NCBI RefSeq assembly: GCF_002811955.1
Contig: NZ_NPEF01000164.1
Span: 1-8,963 of the forward strand
DNA: 8,963 nt
Reading direction: 5' to 3'
Origin: Leptospira ellisii
GTDB lineage: Bacteria; Spirochaetota; Leptospiria; Leptospirales; Leptospiraceae
Notes under the pieces: model-generated
Database searches by the model: none
Seen by the model: only the letters and a program-made list of their open reading frames with translations
What the model was told of the DNA's origin: nothing
In this document: in pieces, positions 1 to 8,522 of the stretch
Layout: every line of letters begins with the position of its first letter
Position numbering within the stretch: the stretch's first letter is position 1
Translations under genes and position numbers: made by a program

Positions 1-146
1 TGATTCCGAAACCGTTCGATAAACGGGTTTTGTTTCACGTAGCTCCCGCGGTGGCGGAGGCGGCCGTTGCAAGCGGTTCCGCGCGAATTCCCTACCCAGG
101 CCGGGAAAAATACCTCGGTTTTTTGGAAGGAATTATCCGTAGCTGA
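1..146 (+). CDS. Malic enzyme, C-terminal end (partial, 5' end outside window)
   Basis: An open frame enters from the left edge (first full codon at 3) and stops at TGA 144-146, giving 47 residues. They begin [20 protein letters not shown] and continue with [19 protein letters not shown]. The IPKPFD.R block, the APAVAEAA helix and the SG.AR.P segment are what I know from the C-terminus of NAD(P)-dependent malic enzymes, which oxidatively decarboxylate malate to pyruvate and CO2 in the cytoplasm. The catalytic and cofactor-binding regions lie outside the window, so NAD versus NADP preference cannot be judged. Eight T residues follow the stop directly (147-154), but I see no convincing stem before them. 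fumC lies about 2.4 kb downstream on the same strand and makes malate. Assignment rests on a short tail but the motif match is good. Confidence 0.8.
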   Translation, partial: IPKPFDKRVLFHVAPAVAEAAVASGSARIPYPGREKYLGFLEGIIRS

Positions 147-210
147 TTTTTTTTCCGAAGTTCCAAGACCGATATTAATAACGATAAGTCAATTCCGTAA
201 AGTCCCATAT

Positions 211-252
211 GTTTCCTCCGAAACGGGCCGCGGTGTTCCTCCGTTTGGAAAC
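211..252 (+). other. Bulged stem-loop between malic enzyme and the 689-aa gene
   Basis: GTTTCC (211-216) and AAACGG (221-226) pair with CCGTTT (241-246) and GGAAAC (247-252). This makes 12 base pairs interrupted by a 4-nt bulge (TCCG, 217-220), with a 14-nt GC-rich loop. A T-rich but broken tail follows (253-270). It could be a weak terminator for the malic enzyme transcript or a leader structure of the next gene. I see nothing else definite in the 147-365 gap. Confidence 0.35.
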
Positions 253-365
253 TTATTATTGAATATTTTTCGGGAACGGAAATCCGGTTTTGGGACAAAC
301 AGTATTCGACTTTTCCGATTTTCCGAAGTCTCTTAACAATATGCCCGTCCGGGTCGGGATAAATT

Positions 366-2435
366 ATGTCCAAATCTGAAAATCAAATTCCCACCCCAGA
401 AACTTTTACCGCGGCTCAGGAAGAGACGCAGGATATGATTTCGGATCAGGAGCTTAAAGTCATCATGCTCCAATTCAATCCCGGAGCGTTTAAGGACGTC
501 GATTTGGTGGAAAAGGGAGTGGAAAATTATTTCCTTTTTAATCATTCTCCGTTCGCGCTTACGAAACTCGAACAACTTCAACATCTTAAGCTGAACGATC
601 TGAAGTTTCTGGAGGAACGAAGGGGAATCCAATCCTATCAGTATCTTCTTTTTCAAAAGGAAACCCGCGAACTTCAGATCGCGAACGTGATCGTACGTCC
701 GGCTTCTCTCAAAGCGGACCAGATCGTAAAGGTAAAACGCGGTTGTCTTTTACAGAGTGCGGCCGCCGTTCTGGAAATGGTTCACGCGAGGGATCAATTC
801 ATTCTGAGCGTTTCCAAAAATTCCGAACTCGAGGACTGGGTTCATCAGAATTACGTGAACGTGGACGACAAAGGAATGCCGATCAATCTTGCAGATTCTA
901 AATTTCTGGAAAAGTCCATGCAAAATTTGGAATCCCTTTCCCTGGAAGCGGCTTTGGAGCGTCTTCAAGTGCGGGGCGATCTATTCAGCAACATCTTTCA
1001 ACTTCTCGATCAAAAGCCCGGCGAGATTCTGAATCAGCTTTCCCTGATCAAAACCGAATCCGAGGTTCTTCCCGTTTTGGAAAAAAGGGGATCGCGTTCC
1101 CCTTTGCTGCAGCTTCATCCTAGATTTCATCTCTTTCAACCTTCGCTCGAGGAATTGTTGAGTTTCAGAAACGCGACCAAAGAGGAGGAGGCGAAAAAGA
1201 CGGAACTCGAGATCGTGTTCGATCTTTTTACGGTGATCGCTCGTAAGATTCTTCTTCAGATTCTTCCGGGCGAAAGTTCCTCCTGGATAGAACTGACCGG
1301 AAACGCACAGGCGGAACGTTACGCACAAGAATTGAAAAAACATCCCGCGTTCACATCCGGAAAAAGTTGGAACGGAGGCGGAGACTTCATCAAAGCCTAC
1401 GAGGTTCTCATACAAACGATCCGCGCGCTTTCCAATCTGAAAAAGGAATCCTTGATCAATCTCATTACGGGGGAAAATCTACTTCGTTTTAAGGAATCGA
1501 AAGAACCGGTTCAATTCGATCTTTCCAACTTCGAAGCGGACGACGGCGCCGTAAAAAGCGCGGGTATGAGTCGGCTCGAACTTTTTAAGGAAGTGCTCGA
1601 ACGCGTCCGTGCGCGGGAAGATTTTTTGAAAAAGGAGCGGAAAGGACAAGGAGGAGACACGATCGGACTTTTGATTTTGGCGAAGAATATGATTCTACGC
1701 TCCTTTATCGAGGTCCGTCCGAGGAGAACCGCGGTGCACAATTTAATCCGACAAAACGGATATACACGCGGGATATACGAATTTTTGCGGGAAGTCTCCG
1801 ACGCGAAAGACGGTCAAATCGCAGTGGACGAACAGATCCGTCTCAGCAAGGCCATAGCGGAATGGGAAGAGGACGTGGAAAAGGAACGGATCCGCGCGGA
1901 ACGAGCTTCCAAATCCATTCTCGAAAGAATCATAGAATTCATATTGGGACTTTTCGGAATTTCGACGGCTTCGAAGGAAAGGGAAACGGTCTCCAAATCC
2001 TCAGTAAAAAAGGAATCGAAATCCTACGCGGAGAACAACTCCGCCGAAACGATTAAACCGAAAAAGAAAGCCTCGTTGGGCGTGATCGTAGGTCCCAAGG
2101 AAAAGGAGCTGATCGTGCCCGCCCGCCTGCAAAAGGCGATCGATTACGTGGATCGCAAAAACAACGGGTTGATCTGGTTGGACGAAGTGGTGGCCGCCGT
2201 GTCTTCCCCCGAATTCGGAAAAGACAAAGTGGCCGACCTCATGTACTATGACCAGAAGCGGAGATTTCTGGAAATCAGGGCGATGAACCAGGTTCGACAC
2301 GTTTTTATCAGAAGGGAATTGGAATCCGAACCGACTTGGATTCAATCCACTCTGGATTACCTCGATAACGTTTCCGCTAAAAAGCCGGAGTTCTCCGCGT
2401 TGGCGGACACTCTGAGACGATTCCAAGACGAATGA
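366..2435 (+). CDS. Large hypothetical soluble protein, probably Leptospira-specific
   Basis: I do not recognise this 689-residue protein. There is no signal peptide and no catalytic motif that I can name, so it is probably cytoplasmic. It is rich in charged, helix-favouring sequence (for example residues 180-235 and 400-425). A long charged helix at about 488-517 leads straight into a short hydrophobic stretch at about 518-534 ([15 protein letters not shown]). That stretch could be an amphipathic membrane-touching helix or a buried core helix. A Ser/Lys-rich, low-complexity linker follows (about 535-570), then a separate C-terminal domain (about 578-689) with many aromatic and basic residues. 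The layout suggests a large helical N-terminal region joined by a flexible linker to a small C-terminal domain. The ATG at 366 has only a weak GGGA (356-359) six bases upstream. The frame is open for 2 kb with codon use like its neighbours, so the gene itself is secure. The function is unknown. Confidence 0.85.
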   Translation: MSKSENQIPTPETFTAAQEETQDMISDQELKVIMLQFNPGAFKDVDLVEKGVENYFLFNHSPFALTKLEQLQHLKLNDLKFLEERRGIQSYQYLLFQKETRELQIANVIVRPASLKADQIVKVKRGCLLQSAAAVLEMVHARDQFILSVSKNSELEDWVHQNYVNVDDKGMPINLADSKFLEKSMQNLESLSLEAALERLQVRGDLFSNIFQLLDQKPGEILNQLSLIKTESEVLPVLEKRGSRSPLLQLHPRFHLFQPSLEELLSFRNATKEEEAKKTELEIVFDLFTVIARKILLQILPGESSSWIELTGNAQAERYAQELKKHPAFTSGKSWNGGGDFIKAYEVLIQTIRALSNLKKESLINLITGENLLRFKESKEPVQFDLSNFEADDGAVKSAGMSRLELFKEVLERVRAREDFLKKERKGQGGDTIGLLILAKNMILRSFIEVRPRRTAVHNLIRQNGYTRGIYEFLREVSDAKDGQIAVDEQIRLSKAIAEWEEDVEKERIRAERASKSILERIIEFILGLFGISTASKERETVSKSSVKKESKSYAENNSAETIKPKKKASLGVIVGPKEKELIVPARLQKAIDYVDRKNNGLIWLDEVVAAVSSPEFGKDKVADLMYYDQKRRFLEIRAMNQVRHVFIRRELESEPTWIQSTLDYLDNVSAKKPEFSALADTLRRFQDE

Positions 2436-2443
2436 CGTAATCC

Positions 2444-2482
2444 GAAAATTCTAACGTATCAAAATACATTAGAATTTTCTAA
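2444..2482. repeat. AT-rich inverted repeat with three TTCTAA/TTAGAA half-sites upstream of fumC
   Basis: GAAAATTCTAA (2444-2454) is an exact inverted match of TTAGAATTTTC (2469-2479). The pairing continues inward, after one C/A mismatch, with GTAT/ATAC around a CAAA loop (2460-2463). In all, 15 of 16 positions pair. The right arm also belongs to a second perfect inverted repeat, TTAGAA-TT-TTCTAA (2469-2482). No T-run follows on either strand, so it is not a canonical intrinsic terminator. It lies 63 bp before the fumC start and could be an operator or a transcript-processing hairpin. Confidence 0.6.
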
Positions 2483-2531
2483 TTCAATGTCCGTTCCGTT
2501 TTGGGTCATAACATCTTAATCACGAATAAAT

Positions 2532-3939
<1,408 letters not shown>

Positions 3940-3996
3940 AACGTTTTCGTTGAGGAAAGATTCCCCTTTCGTTCACAAAAGACGTAAGCGGAGTCG

Positions 3997-4027
3997 AAAG
4001 CCCGTTCGTAAGAGCGGGCTTTTTTAT
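3997..4027 (+). terminator. Intrinsic terminator of fumC
   Basis: AAAGCCCG (3997-4004) pairs with CGGGCTTT (4015-4022). The stem extends inward through TTC/GAG to a GTAA tetraloop of the GNRA type (4008-4011), and a run of T follows to 4025. It lies 58 bases after the fumC stop. Confidence 0.92.
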
Positions 4028-4154
4028 TACCGCCGGAAGTCTATGATCTCGCCGTGGCGCTTTTGATCTTGATGATTCTACTTTCGATTGAAGAATGCGG
4101 GGGAGGATCGAAAAAAGTCCGCTGCGGCCGCGGTTGAAACGATCCCTAAGCGAC

Positions 4155-4186
4155 AAAAAAGGCGATGATTTCTCATCGCCCTTTTG
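4155..4186 (-). terminator. Intrinsic terminator of loa22
   Basis: On the minus strand GGCGATGA pairs perfectly with TCATCGCC around a GAAA tetraloop (stem-loop 4161-4180), followed by six T residues (4160 down to 4155). It begins 36 bases after the loa22 stop. CTTTTG on the plus strand (4181-4186) could allow weak action in the other direction. The 4028-4154 stretch between this and the fumC terminator shows no gene that I can support. Confidence 0.93.
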
Positions 4187-4215
4187 AATCAGATTTCTGA
4201 TTGATCGTTTTCGGC

Positions 4216-4802
<587 letters not shown>

Positions 4803-4808
4803 TTCTTT

Positions 4809-4826
4809 CCTTCCTTAGATCTAAGG
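4809..4826 (-). promoter_or_regulatory. Shine-Dalgarno of loa22 overlapping a perfect 14-bp palindrome
   Basis: CCTTAGATCTAAGG (4813-4826) is a perfect palindrome in the predicted loa22 leader. On the minus strand its last four bases are the first half of the Shine-Dalgarno AAGGAAGG (4816 down to 4809), which is eight bases from the ATG. As DNA it could be a dimeric repressor site just after the transcription start. As RNA it could form a five-pair stem with a GAUC loop that partly hides the ribosome binding site. Confidence 0.5.
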
Positions 4827-4845
4827 GGTTGGGTTTCAATGTGTC

Positions 4846-4874
4846 ATATTAAGTCGTAGGAATGAAAATGGAAA
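4846..4874 (-). promoter_or_regulatory. Predicted sigma-70-type promoter of loa22
   Basis: On the minus strand TTTCCA (4874-4869, four of six matches to TTGACA) and TAATAT (4851-4846, four of six to TATAAT) stand 17 bases apart. Transcription would begin near 4839, leaving a leader of about 40 nt before the ATG. This agrees with the shorter loa22 start. It is a pattern match only. Confidence 0.5.
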
Positions 4875-4897
4875 CCGTTTTTTTAGAGTGCTAAAAT
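4869..4897 (+). promoter_or_regulatory. Predicted promoter of the pseudouridine synthase gene, sharing the -35 box of loa22
   Basis: TGGAAA (4869-4874) and TAAAAT (4892-4897, five of six to TATAAT) stand 17 bases apart on the plus strand. Transcription would begin near 4904, about 33 nt before the ATG at 4937. The -35 hexamer is the same six base pairs read as TTTCCA for loa22 on the other strand. It is a pattern match only. Confidence 0.4.
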
Positions 4898-4936
4898 TGC
4901 TCTCGATAAAAATCTGGGATCTTCCCCGTATTTCCG

Positions 4937-5875
4937 ATGAACTTGGAACTGAAAGCAGAGGTCTTAGAAGAATTTTCGGGAAACCGTCTAGATCGATTTC
5001 TCAAACTGTCGTTCGGCGACGAGGTTTCCCGGGCCTCGATTCAAAAGTGGATCGAATCCGGATTCGTTCGTAATCAAGACGATAAAATTCAGGACAAAAG
5101 TTCGATCAAAGTAAAAGCGGGGGATCGGTATTCCGTTTCCGTTCCTCCTCGTCCCCCTCTTAATTTGGAACCGGTGCCTATGGATCTGCCGGTGATTTTG
5201 GATCGGGAGAATTATCTGATTCTACATAAACCCGCCGGAATCGCGAGTCACAGCGGTCCCGGAGATCGTTCCCCTAGTTTGGTCAACGGCTTGCTCTATC
5301 ACTTTAAGGAATTGTCCAAGGCGGGCGGAGAATCCAGACCGGGAATCGTACATCGATTGGACAAACCCACCGAAGGTTTGATTCTCATAGCGAAGAATGA
5401 TCGGGCACACGGAAAGTTATCCGAACTGTTTCGAAAACGGGAAATTCAGAAAAAATATTACGCTTGGGTACAGGGGCATCCTCCGGAAGAAGAGGGGACC
5501 ATCGATCTTCCCATCGCACGCCACCCGGTCGAACGTTTGAAAATGACGATTTCTCCGAAAGGAAGACGTTCGGTAACCCATTACAAAGTTCTAAAATACA
5601 TCAATTCCCGTTCCGGGAGAAAATTCAGTTTTCTGGATATAGGTCTGGAAACGGGGAGAACACACCAAATCCGCGTTCATTTTCAGAGCCAGAGATGTCC
5701 CGTCGTCGGGGATCTGTTGTATTCGAGGGCGGGGGCTCAGTTCGAATCGTACGGGTTGCAGCTTTTGTCCTATTTTTTAAAATTTAAGGATCCGTTTACG
5801 GGGGAATCGATCGAAGCGAATCTTCCCTTGACCGAACGTTTTCTCAGGTTCGAGAAGAACGCTCCGCTACTCTGA
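4937..5875 (+). CDS. RluA-family RNA pseudouridine synthase
   Basis: This 312-residue protein has the two-domain layout of RluC/RluD-type enzymes, which convert specific uridines to pseudouridine, usually in 23S rRNA. An N-terminal S4-like RNA-binding domain (about 12-70, GNRLDRFL...[14 protein letters not shown]) is followed by the catalytic domain from about 85. [13 protein letters not shown] (93-105) and [19 protein letters not shown] (136-154) carry the catalytic aspartate at 142. KKYYAWVQG (172-180) and the uracil-site block [10 protein letters not shown] (240-249) follow. The HRLD motif is normally followed by x-x-T-S-G; here it is KPTEG, a mild variant. The target base cannot be told from sequence. 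The ATG at 4937 is the only ATG, GTG or TTG candidate after the in-frame stop at 4907, and it has no good Shine-Dalgarno. The 3' end overlaps the convergent amidase gene by 32 bp. Confidence 0.92.
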   Translation: MNLELKAEVLEEFSGNRLDRFLKLSFGDEVSRASIQKWIESGFVRNQDDKIQDKSSIKVKAGDRYSVSVPPRPPLNLEPVPMDLPVILDRENYLILHKPAGIASHSGPGDRSPSLVNGLLYHFKELSKAGGESRPGIVHRLDKPTEGLILIAKNDRAHGKLSELFRKREIQKKYYAWVQGHPPEEEGTIDLPIARHPVERLKMTISPKGRRSVTHYKVLKYINSRSGRKFSFLDIGLETGRTHQIRVHFQSQRCPVVGDLLYSRAGAQFESYGLQLLSYFLKFKDPFTGESIEANLPLTERFLRFEKNAPLL

Positions 5876-6683
5876 CTTTGATGCTTTCCGGATCTCTTCG
5901 GTCCGATAGAACCGGAAAATTTTCCCGGTATTCTGCGATCTTTTTTTTATCCGCCTTATAGAACAGAACCGTTTCCTCGTTTTCCCCTACGTCCGTAAAA
6001 TCGCCGTTCGGTTCGACCGCCAGCGAATGCCCGTTATGCGGAACGCTTTTGTTGTAACCGGCGATTCCGATCCGGTTGACTCCGAAAACGTAGGCCTGGT
6101 TTTCCACCGCTCTGGTTTTTAGGATCAATTCCCAGTGATGAATTCTCGGGACGGGCCAGTTCGCGTGAATCGTAAAGATATCCGTTTCTCCCGCCAGTTT
6201 TCGGAAGATTTCCGGAAAACGGATGTCGTAGCAGATGAACGGAGTGATTCGAAATCCGTTCAGATCGTAACTCAGGATTTCCGAACCTGCCTCGTAATGA
6301 CGATTTTCCCCGCCGAACGTAAACGGATGTATTTTAGAATATCTTACTATGATTTCGCCGTCGGGAGCGACGACGCTGAGCGTGTTGAACGGTTTTCCCG
6401 CGGGATTTTTTCGGATCCAACCCGCGCAGATATGCGCGTTCGTTTCGTTCGCGATTTTTTTAAGAAAGATTTCGGTGGGGCCTCCGTCCGGCTCCGCGAT
6501 CCGTTCCGAACGCATCGTAAATCCGGTGGCGAACGTTTCCGGTAAAAGGATAAGATCCGGTTTTTCGGAGGCGGTTTTAAGCGAATTCTTAAGAAGGTTT
6601 TCCACGTGTTCGTAGTTGGCTTCCTGATTTTCCCAGGATAAATCGCACTGTACGAGCGCGACGTTCAATTCGTTCGGATTCAT
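5844..6683 (-). CDS. Carbon-nitrogen hydrolase, omega-amidase (YafV/Nit2) type
   Basis: The 279-residue protein belongs to the nitrilase superfamily, whose members hydrolyse non-peptide C-N bonds with a Glu-Lys-Cys triad. Here the triad is Glu49 (LLPETF), Lys117 (YSKIHPF) and Cys151 (CYDIRFPE). The blocks [34 protein letters not shown] (about 173-206) and EYRENFP (251-257) resemble E. coli YafV. That points to omega-amidase, which converts 2-oxoglutaramate or 2-oxosuccinamate to the 2-oxo acid plus ammonia and acts with glutamine transaminases or methionine salvage. The ATG overlaps the stop of the upstream dehydrogenase gene (ATGA, 6680-6683). GAAGGAAAG just inside that gene can serve as ribosome binding site, so translation is probably coupled. 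No terminator is visible after its stop. The family is certain; the exact substrate is inferred. Confidence 0.9.
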   Translation of the reverse strand: MNPNELNVALVQCDLSWENQEANYEHVENLLKNSLKTASEKPDLILLPETFATGFTMRSERIAEPDGGPTEIFLKKIANETNAHICAGWIRKNPAGKPFNTLSVVAPDGEIIVRYSKIHPFTFGGENRHYEAGSEILSYDLNGFRITPFICYDIRFPEIFRKLAGETDIFTIHANWPVPRIHHWELILKTRAVENQAYVFGVNRIGIAGYNKSVPHNGHSLAVEPNGDFTDVGENEETVLFYKADKKKIAEYRENFPVLSDRRDPESIKVRVAERSSRT

Positions 6684-7465
6684 CGTTGCTTTCCTTCGGT
6701 TTCCCGCTCCGTTTCCGAATTTCGATTTTTTCTTTGAATCGGTTTTTTGGAAATTCTGTGATATCTGGGACGAACGGTGATCTCCATAAAACCGGAATTC
6801 TCCCTTCCCGAAAACGCGAACTCGAATGCGTTTAAAACGTCCGATACGTTCAGATACGAACCCGGATCGGGATCCTTTTCGAAATCCAGTGTTTCGTAGA
6901 ATTCGGTATCCACAATATCCGGATTGACGCTTATCAGTTTGACTCCTGATTTTCGGATTTCTTCGAATAAATTCAGACCGAAGTGCCGCAGTCCGGCCTT
7001 ACTTCCGGCGTAGGCGGCGCCGCGGACCGATTCTTTCAACGCGGCGACCGAGTGGATTTGGAAAATCCAACCTTCGTTCTTTTTTAGATCCCGAAGGAAC
7101 AACCGGGTCAAAAGAACCGGTGTCACGAAATTCAAGATCAACATCCGTTCCAGCTCGGAAACCGGAATTTCCTCGTGGGGAGCGAACGTCCCGATTCCGG
7201 CGTTGTTCACCAAGACCTTTATCGGCGGTTCTTCCTTTAGAATATTATAAATTTCAGATGTAATTTTTCCCGTATCCGACAGGTCGCAATGAATGTGACG
7301 GTATCCTTCAGGATTCAGGAGAGGCGCGGATTTAGGAGCGGTTCTGGAAATTCCGATCACCTTATATCCCTGCGATACGAGGAACTCCGATATCGCAAGA
7401 CCGATTCCGCGGGAGGAACCGGTTACTATCGCGGAAGCGTTTTGGACCGTTCGGTTTTCGTTCAT
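6680..7465 (-). CDS. Short-chain dehydrogenase/reductase (SDR)
   Basis: This is a classical SDR of 261 residues, a family of NAD(P)(H)-dependent oxidoreductases with a Rossmann fold. The nucleotide-binding TGxxxGxG motif is at 15-22 (TGSSRGIG), NNAG at 87-90, the structural Asn at 112, catalytic Ser at 139, and the YxxxK pair Tyr152/Lys156. Arg41 at the end of the second strand (GISRT) suggests NADP preference. The usual PG motif after the catalytic site is PDIVDT (182-187). The last 25 residues are basic and charged, probably a disordered tail. The substrate cannot be predicted. The ATG at 7465 lies 25 bases after the radical SAM gene; no other start codon occurs between it and the in-frame stop at 7511-7513. 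It lacks a recognisable Shine-Dalgarno, which may mean coupling to the upstream gene. Its stop overlaps the amidase start. Confidence 0.9.
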   Translation of the reverse strand: MNENRTVQNASAIVTGSSRGIGLAISEFLVSQGYKVIGISRTAPKSAPLLNPEGYRHIHCDLSDTGKITSEIYNILKEEPPIKVLVNNAGIGTFAPHEEIPVSELERMLILNFVTPVLLTRLFLRDLKKNEGWIFQIHSVAALKESVRGAAYAGSKAGLRHFGLNLFEEIRKSGVKLISVNPDIVDTEFYETLDFEKDPDPGSYLNVSDVLNAFEFAFSGRENSGFMEITVRPRYHRISKKPIQRKNRNSETERETEGKQR

Positions 7466-7490
7466 AAAGGCGGACTCTGTTTTCGCGTTT

Positions 7491-8522
7491 TCAGACCGTT
7501 TCGTTCGCGATCAGTCTGTGAATCTTTTCTTTCGGAACGAAGGATTCCAATTCTTTTTCCACGACCGAAAACATTTCTTTTTCCAATTCCTCCGGATAGG
7601 ATTTTACGGAGGAGCGGGTTTCCATGGGCAGATAATAAAGGTAGGAATTCGATCTTCTTTTTTTCGAATTCTTAAAATACTCCGAATTCATCCGGAACAC
7701 GCCTAAGCTGATCTCCCTAAGTTTATCTCCGGGGATTTCCCGAAAGACGTCGCCGACGAATTCGCGGTAGATCGTTTTCCAATCGGGAACGTTCAGGATC
7801 GGATCCAGACAGAGACGCACCTGCCATCCGGCTTCCAGAGCCTGTTTTACGTTCTTAAGACGGGATGCGAGTCTGGGTGTCAGCGGTTCGTGTTCTTTTA
7901 TCACGGATTCCGGCGATAAAGTCCAGGCGAGAATCACGTTAGGCGCCGGTTTTAGGGAGGCGATCGATTTGAAGTTGGCGCTTTTCGTCCTGAGTTCCAC
8001 GATCAAATCCGGACGGGAACGGGCGAATTCGATCCATTCTTTACAATATCCTAATATACTTTCCAACGCGAGCAGATCCGTGTCGTAGGAGATGCAGAGA
8101 TACAGCGGTTTGGAAAGTTTCAGACGTTCGTCCGTTTCCCGGAAATAATCCCCGTTGTTTACGAAAACCACCACGTTCGCGGAAGAATACATCCCTTGGA
8201 GATAACAATAGGAGCAGTTGTAAAGACAGTTCAGAACCAGGGCATTGTAATAAAAATGACGATAACCGAAATCGGGGGCGATTCCCGATCCGGAATACAG
8301 AAACTGATCCTTCCTTTCGGCGAGTATTAGTTTCGGGCTTCTTTTTTGGGCCTGAAAATTCTGAGCGGAGGGGTTAAAGACCTCTTTGTAGGAGTCGATC
8401 GAAACCACGGAAGATTCCGGGAACTTGGACAAAATTTCCGAAGTTTTCGGATGATTTTCCGCCGATCGTTCGACGTAAATATGCGAAAATCGTTTAGGAC
8501 TGATAAAATTTTCGGAGCGCAT
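7491..8522 (-). CDS. Radical SAM protein of the spore photoproduct lyase (SplB-like) family
   Basis: The 343-residue protein has the radical SAM cluster motif C99-x3-C103-x2-C106 in the form CLYNCSYCYLQ. The CYLQ ending and the following ...VFVN segment are typical of spore photoproduct lyase (SPL), which repairs a UV-induced thymine dimer in spore DNA. More SPL-like blocks follow: LRTKSANFKSI (177-187), a hydrophobic WTLSPESVIKEHEPLTPRLASRL strand and loop (about 200-222), QALEAGWQVRLCLDPIL (227-243), and a C-terminal FVPKEKI. The SPL hydrogen-donor cysteine sits in CTSDIVGI of B. subtilis SplB. The aligned segment here is YDTDLLAL (146-153), so Tyr146 takes its place; Cys143 is three residues earlier. 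Leptospira does not sporulate, so spore repair itself is ruled out and the substrate is unknown. The ATG at 8522 has AAGGG five bases upstream and overlaps the phosphorylase-like gene by 29 nt. Confidence 0.88.
   Translation of the reverse strand: MRSENFISPKRFSHIYVERSAENHPKTSEILSKFPESSVVSIDSYKEVFNPSAQNFQAQKRSPKLILAERKDQFLYSGSGIAPDFGYRHFYYNALVLNCLYNCSYCYLQGMYSSANVVVFVNNGDYFRETDERLKLSKPLYLCISYDTDLLALESILGYCKEWIEFARSRPDLIVELRTKSANFKSIASLKPAPNVILAWTLSPESVIKEHEPLTPRLASRLKNVKQALEAGWQVRLCLDPILNVPDWKTIYREFVGDVFREIPGDKLREISLGVFRMNSEYFKNSKKRRSNSYLYYLPMETRSSVKSYPEELEKEMFSVVEKELESFVPKEKIHRLIANETV

Noticed and set aside
151..329. 11-bp direct repeat TTTTCCGAAGT at 151-161 and 319-329, and tandem TTTTCCGA at 311-326
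   Set aside because: TTCCGAA-like words are very common in this genome's codon use and spacer DNA, so chance recurrence is likely.
67..336. Plus-strand open frame of 89 codons starting inside the malic enzyme tail
   Set aside because: It starts within the conserved malic enzyme C-terminus in another frame, with no ribosome binding site and no family features.
92..373. Open frame of 93 codons on the minus strand across the first intergenic gap
   Set aside because: It overlaps the start of the 689-residue gene and the malic enzyme tail, has no recognisable motif, and its composition looks like a chance frame.
2501..2530. Possible fumC promoter TTGGGT-18-AATAAA
   Set aside because: Both boxes match poorly and the start would fall in the Shine-Dalgarno itself.
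4028..4154. Possible small gene or RNA between the facing terminators, including a GCGGCCGC palindrome at 4124-4131
   Set aside because: No start codon with a ribosome binding site and no coherent promoter; the palindrome is a simple GC-rich word.
4187..4202. Short inverted repeat AATCAGA-TT-TCTGATT between the loa22 stop and its terminator
   Set aside because: The two-base loop is too tight for a stable RNA hairpin, and the true terminator next to it explains the end of transcription.
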